Source: Phycisphaerae bacterium (GTDB taxonomy: Bacteria; Planctomycetota; Phycisphaerae; Phycisphaerales; SM1A02). From it: DNA of 64,000 nucleotides. This document shows, in pieces, positions 60,653-64,000 of this stretch (the stretch's first letter is position 1; each line of letters opens with the position of its first letter). The position numbers were made by a program, and so were the translations under genes. The notes beneath the pieces were generated by a model. It made no database searches, had not been told where the DNA came from, and worked only from the letters and a program-made list of their open reading frames with translations. The DNA lies in NCBI GenBank assembly GCA_016795035.1, contig JAEUIT010000044.1, positions 1-64,000 of the forward strand. Direction: 5' to 3'.

Positions 60653-63358
60653 GTGCAGTCGCCCACGGAACAGTCGCGGTTGGCGGGGGCGGATCCCGTC
60701 GCGCTTGAGACCAATCCGCTCTACCAGACGCCCGCGATGCGGCAGTGGTTGCGCTTCAAGAAAGCGCATCCCGAGTGCCTCCTCTTCTTCCGGATGGGGG
60801 ACTTCTATGAACTCTTCGACCGCGACGCCGTCGTCGTCCACCAGGCGCTGAACCTCACGCTCACCGAGCGCACCAAGGGTCAGCAAATGGCCGGCGTCCC
60901 CTTCCACTCGGCCGAGGGCTATCTGCGGCGCCTCATCCAGAAAGGCTATCGCGTCGCCGTCTGCGATCAGCTGCAGGATCCGAAGGAGGCGAAAGGCGTC
61001 GTCGAGCGCGGCGTCACGCGAGTCCTCACCCCCGGAACGTTAGTCGACGAGAATCTCCTCGACGCCGCGCGGGCGAATCAGATTGCGGCGATCGCGGTGC
61101 GCGACGCGCTGGCGGCCGTCGCGCTCGTCGAGCTCTCGACCGGCGCGTTTCAGGTCGTCGACGTTCCGCTCCTGCAGCTTGCCGACGAGCTGCAACGCCT
61201 CGCCCCCGCCGAAGTCCTCTACGCCGAAGAGACCGACGGCACGGTGCATCCCGCGCTCGACGCGCTCCGCCTCGCCCGCGGCACGGCGCTCTCTCCGCGC
61301 TCGGCCTGGGCCTTCCGCGCTCGCGACGCCGCCGACACGCTCCGCTCGCACTTCGGCGTCGCCACGCTGGAAGGCTTCGGGCTCGGCGCCGACGAGCCCG
61401 CCACGAGCGCCGCCGGCGCGCTCCTCCGCTACGTCATCGAGACGCAGTCGAGCGATCGCGCGCCGGGTGACCCGAGCGGCACGCTCGCACACATCCGCCC
61501 GCCGCGGCGCATCGACACGCGCGACCACGTCGTGATCGACGGCACCAGCCTGCGAAGCCTCGAGATCGAGCGCACGCTCCGCGCCGGCACCGCCGAAGGC
61601 ACGCTCCTCGCCACGATTGACCGCACGAAAACCGCAATGGGTCGACGCCTCCTGCGGCACTGGCTCTGCTTCCCGCTCAAGCGCCGCGACGCCATCCTCG
61701 CGCGGCAGTCGCGCGTCGCCGGCCTCGTCGCCGACGAGGTGTTAGGCGACGCGCTCGGCGAGTCGATCGCCCAGGTCCAGGACGTCGCCCGCATCGCCGG
61801 GCGCGTCGGCACCGGCCGCGTGACGCCGCGCGACATCGTCGCGCTCGGCCGATCGCTTGAACAGATCGACCAGCTCCGCCTGCTCCTCGCCGATCGCCCG
61901 CCGTTCGCGAACGACCTCGCGGCGCTCGACGAGACGCGCGACGCGCTCGTCCCGCTCGCCGATCGGATCACGCGCTCGTGCGTTGCCGAGGCGCCGCAGC
62001 ACATGCGCGACGGCGGCTTCTTCAAGGACGGCGTCGACGCCGTGCTCGACGAGGCGCGACTCCTCCAGCGCGACGCAAACTCGTGGCTCGCCCAGTATCA
62101 GAAGCGGCTGATCGACGAGACGCAGATCACGTCGCTCAAGGTCGGCTTCAACTCGGTGTTCGGCTACTACATCGAGATCACCAACGCGAACGCGACGAAG
62201 GTGCCTGCCGCCTTCACGCGCAAGCAGACGCTCAAGAACGCCGAGCGCTACATCACCCCCGACCTCAAGGAGTTCGAGGAGAAGGTGCTGTCGGCGGAAT
62301 CGCGCGCGATCGAGCGCGAGCGGACGCTCTTTCTCGAACTCTGCGCCGACGTCTCCCGCGTGTCCGCGTCGCTCGCGCTCTTCGCCGAGACCGTGGCGTC
62401 GCTCGACGCGCTCCGCTCGCTCGGCGAGATCGCGCGGCGCGAGCGTTGGTGCCGGCCGACGATCGACGAGGCGCCGACGCTCACGATCAAGGACGGCCGC
62501 CATCCCGTGCTCGAGGCGATCCTGCGCGAGCGGTTCGTGCCGAACGATTGCCTCCTCTCCTCTTCCGCGGGGGCCGGGTGCGTCGGCTCGCTCGCCCTCA
62601 TCACCGGCCCGAACATGGCCGGCAAGTCGACGTTCATCCGCCAGGTCGCGTTGATCGCGCTGCTCGCGCACGTGGGCAGCTTCGTGCCCGCCGCCGAAGC
62701 CACCGTCGGGGTCGTCGATCGCATCTTCACCCGCATCGGCGCGAGCGACGAGTTGCACACCGGACAGTCGACCTTCATGGTCGAGATGACCGAGACCGCG
62801 AACATCCTGCATCACGCGACGCCGTCGAGCCTCGTGATCCTCGACGAGATCGGCCGCGGCACGAGCACGCTCGACGGACTGAGCCTGGCGTGGGCGATCG
62901 CCGAGACGCTCGCGTCGCGCGGCTGCCGCACGCTCTTCGCCACGCACTACCACGAGCTCACCTCGCTCGCCGAGCGCTTGCCGAGCGTCACCAATCTCCA
63001 CGTTGCCGTGCGCGAATGGGAAGACCGCGTGATCTTCCTGCACCGCATCCTTCCCGGCCGCACCGACCGAAGCTACGGCATCCACGTCGCGAAACTCGCC
63101 GGTCTTCCAGCCGACACGATCGAGCGGGCCACGAAGCTCCTCGACACCCTCGCCGTCGAAACCGAGGAGGCGAGCAGCCGCGCCCGCAAGGCGGCGACGG
63201 CGACCACGCGCGCGAAGGCCGAGCCGCAGCTCTCCCTCTTCACCGAGTTCGTGCCGCATCCCGTCGTCGACGAGCTCAAGAAGATCTCGATCGAGACGAT
63301 GACGCCGTTGCAGGCGTTCGATCGGCTGCGCGAGCTGCAACGCCGAGCGGCCGAGTGA
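60653..63358 (+). CDS. mutS: DNA mismatch repair protein MutS
   Basis: Recognises mismatches and small loops in DNA. The 901-residue product has the mismatch-reading FFRMGDFYELF (Phe-x-Glu, about residue 46), the connector and core domains with FNSVFGYYIEITNAN (about 500), and the ATPase: Walker A ITGPNMAGKST (about 651), TGQSTFMVEMTETANIL, Walker B LVILDEIGRGTSTLDGLSLA (about 740) and THYHEL. The GTG start gives a normal N-terminus; no strong ribosome site. mutL is not in the window. Three octamer copies occur, two of them in its last 60 bases. Confidence 0.95.
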   Translation: MQSPTEQSRLAGADPVALETNPLYQTPAMRQWLRFKKAHPECLLFFRMGDFYELFDRDAVVVHQALNLTLTERTKGQQMAGVPFHSAEGYLRRLIQKGYRVAVCDQLQDPKEAKGVVERGVTRVLTPGTLVDENLLDAARANQIAAIAVRDALAAVALVELSTGAFQVVDVPLLQLADELQRLAPAEVLYAEETDGTVHPALDALRLARGTALSPRSAWAFRARDAADTLRSHFGVATLEGFGLGADEPATSAAGALLRYVIETQSSDRAPGDPSGTLAHIRPPRRIDTRDHVVIDGTSLRSLEIERTLRAGTAEGTLLATIDRTKTAMGRRLLRHWLCFPLKRRDAILARQSRVAGLVADEVLGDALGESIAQVQDVARIAGRVGTGRVTPRDIVALGRSLEQIDQLRLLLADRPPFANDLAALDETRDALVPLADRITRSCVAEAPQHMRDGGFFKDGVDAVLDEARLLQRDANSWLAQYQKRLIDETQITSLKVGFNSVFGYYIEITNANATKVPAAFTRKQTLKNAERYITPDLKEFEEKVLSAESRAIERERTLFLELCADVSRVSASLALFAETVASLDALRSLGEIARRERWCRPTIDEAPTLTIKDGRHPVLEAILRERFVPNDCLLSSSAGAGCVGSLALITGPNMAGKSTFIRQVALIALLAHVGSFVPAAEATVGVVDRIFTRIGASDELHTGQSTFMVEMTETANILHHATPSSLVILDEIGRGTSTLDGLSLAWAIAETLASRGCRTLFATHYHELTSLAERLPSVTNLHVAVREWEDRVIFLHRILPGRTDRSYGIHVAKLAGLPADTIERATKLLDTLAVETEEASSRARKAATATTRAKAEPQLSLFTEFVPHPVVDELKKISIETMTPLQAFDRLRELQRRAAE

Positions 63359-63364
63359 ACCCTC

Positions 63365-64000
63365 TCACGACGCCGGCGGCTCGTCCGTGTCGGGCGTGCC
63401 TCCGAGGATCCGATCGAGCGAATCGCCGCCGACGACGGTCGCCCGCTCCTCGGGCGTCAGGATCGCGAGGACGCCGGCGACGAGCCCGTCGTCGCAGTGC
63501 TCGATCAGCTGCGTTAGCCTCGTGATCTCGTCGCTCCGGTTGCGCACGTCGCGCCACCCCGAGTCGACCAGCGCCCGTTCGAGGACGATGTCGGAGCGGA
63601 TCGTGCTGTGCGTCCTCGCGAGCGACGCGATCTCGGCCGTGCGCTCCTCGTCGAGGCCGAGCCGTCCGATGCGCGCGAGCGTGCGAGCCACGGCCGGCGA
63701 TCCGAGGTCGTCGTCCTGCCGCATGGCGCGCACCGCGTATGCGCGGGCAAGTTGGCCCGACTCGCCGTCCGCCGCCTCGGCGAGCGACGCCACGAGGCGC
63801 GCGATCGACTTCTCGAGGAGTCGATCCGCGTCGTACGTCGCGCGGACCGTCTCCTCGAATCGGGGCCCGAACGCGTCCTTCGGGAGCATCACGCCGTCGT
63901 AGACCAACGCGTCCAGGTACTCCGCCTTCGCGAACGCCGCCGCGCGCGAGCGGCGCACGTCGGGCATGACGGTGCGCATCGAGTCGACGAGCGCGCGTGC
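63365..64000 (-). CDS. hypothetical helical protein, 5' end beyond the window
   Basis: The frame stays open to the right edge (the 21 bases past the first internal ATG continue ARALVDS), so the gene probably begins outside. The visible 211 residues are alpha-helical with short repeat-like units (RRSRAAAFAKAEYLDALVYD, DADRLLEKSIARLVASLAEA, GLVAGVLAILTPEERATVV). No recognised domain. It ends 7 bases from the convergent mutS stop. Confidence 0.55.
   Translation of the reverse strand, partial: ARALVDSMRTVMPDVRRSRAAAFAKAEYLDALVYDGVMLPKDAFGPRFEETVRATYDADRLLEKSIARLVASLAEAADGESGQLARAYAVRAMRQDDDLGSPAVARTLARIGRLGLDEERTAEIASLARTHSTIRSDIVLERALVDSGWRDVRNRSDEITRLTQLIEHCDDGLVAGVLAILTPEERATVVGGDSLDRILGGTPDTDEPPAS

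Overview
The window looks like a high-GC (very roughly 68-70% G+C by eye) chromosome segment of a planctomycete, most likely of the class Phycisphaerae. Two kinds of protein ending point to this. Three secreted proteins carry PEP-CTERM-like tails of the form PAPGA-xALLGLAGLAG-RRRRA. Four others end in duplicated calcium-binding (dockerin-like) D-x-D/N-x-DG repeats closed by WG-x-C. ATGA/GTGA start-stop overlaps are frequent, GTG and TTG starts are common, and cell-wall genes are scattered rather than held in one large dcw cluster. There is no phage, plasmid, IS element or CRISPR array.

Layout. 0.3-6.7 kb: molybdenum-cofactor island (moaD-moaE leftward; AhpD-like gene-moeA and moaC-mogA-mobA-MFS rightward) with a frameshifted gene and two small genes between the blocks. 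6.8-11.4 kb: OPT-family transporter fused to a Sel1-like repeat tail, then truD. 11.7-13.7 kb: two paralogous secreted dockerin-like proteins. 13.7-16 kb: a YdeP/FdhF-like molybdopterin oxidoreductase, a plausible client of the cofactor genes. 16-18 kb: PEP-CTERM-like protein and ThuA-like protein. 18-23.8 kb: fumC, a HEAT-like exported protein, a TPR protein, and a solitary rpsR. 24.2-30.9 kb: a three-gene overlapping run with a diguanylate cyclase and a phosphoesterase, then HMG-CoA lyase, a 62-aa membrane protein and ygfZ leftward, then an M42 peptidase. 31-35.3 kb: ftsW-murG leftward and miaB rightward. 35.8-42.7 kb: secreted-protein region with twin PEP-CTERM-like genes, a Planctomycetes-type dockerin-tagged protein and an M12-like metalloprotease. 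42.7-53.2 kb: mlaF-like ATPase, murD, lipoprotein, ispF, a variant P-loop protein, truA, a large exported protein, a LmbE-type deacetylase, an HPF-like protein and a membrane protein. 53.3-53.6 kb: three copies of an unexplained 26-bp repeat. 53.6-64 kb: hydrolase lipoprotein, small genes, ileS, ZIP transporter, tRNA-Ala(CGC) followed by stacked inverted repeats, mutS and a gene cut by the window edge.

Most genes are housekeeping or cell-surface. The least explained signals are at DNA level: an octamer (CGTTGCAG/CTGCAACG) found about 40 times, mostly inside genes; the three 26-bp repeats at 53.3 kb; the 29-bp-spaced palindromes between two convergent genes at 18.0 kb, with a fourth copy at 37.7 kb; and the hairpin-rich stretch after the tRNA. 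All family assignments come from reading motifs in the translated sequence; no database search was possible.
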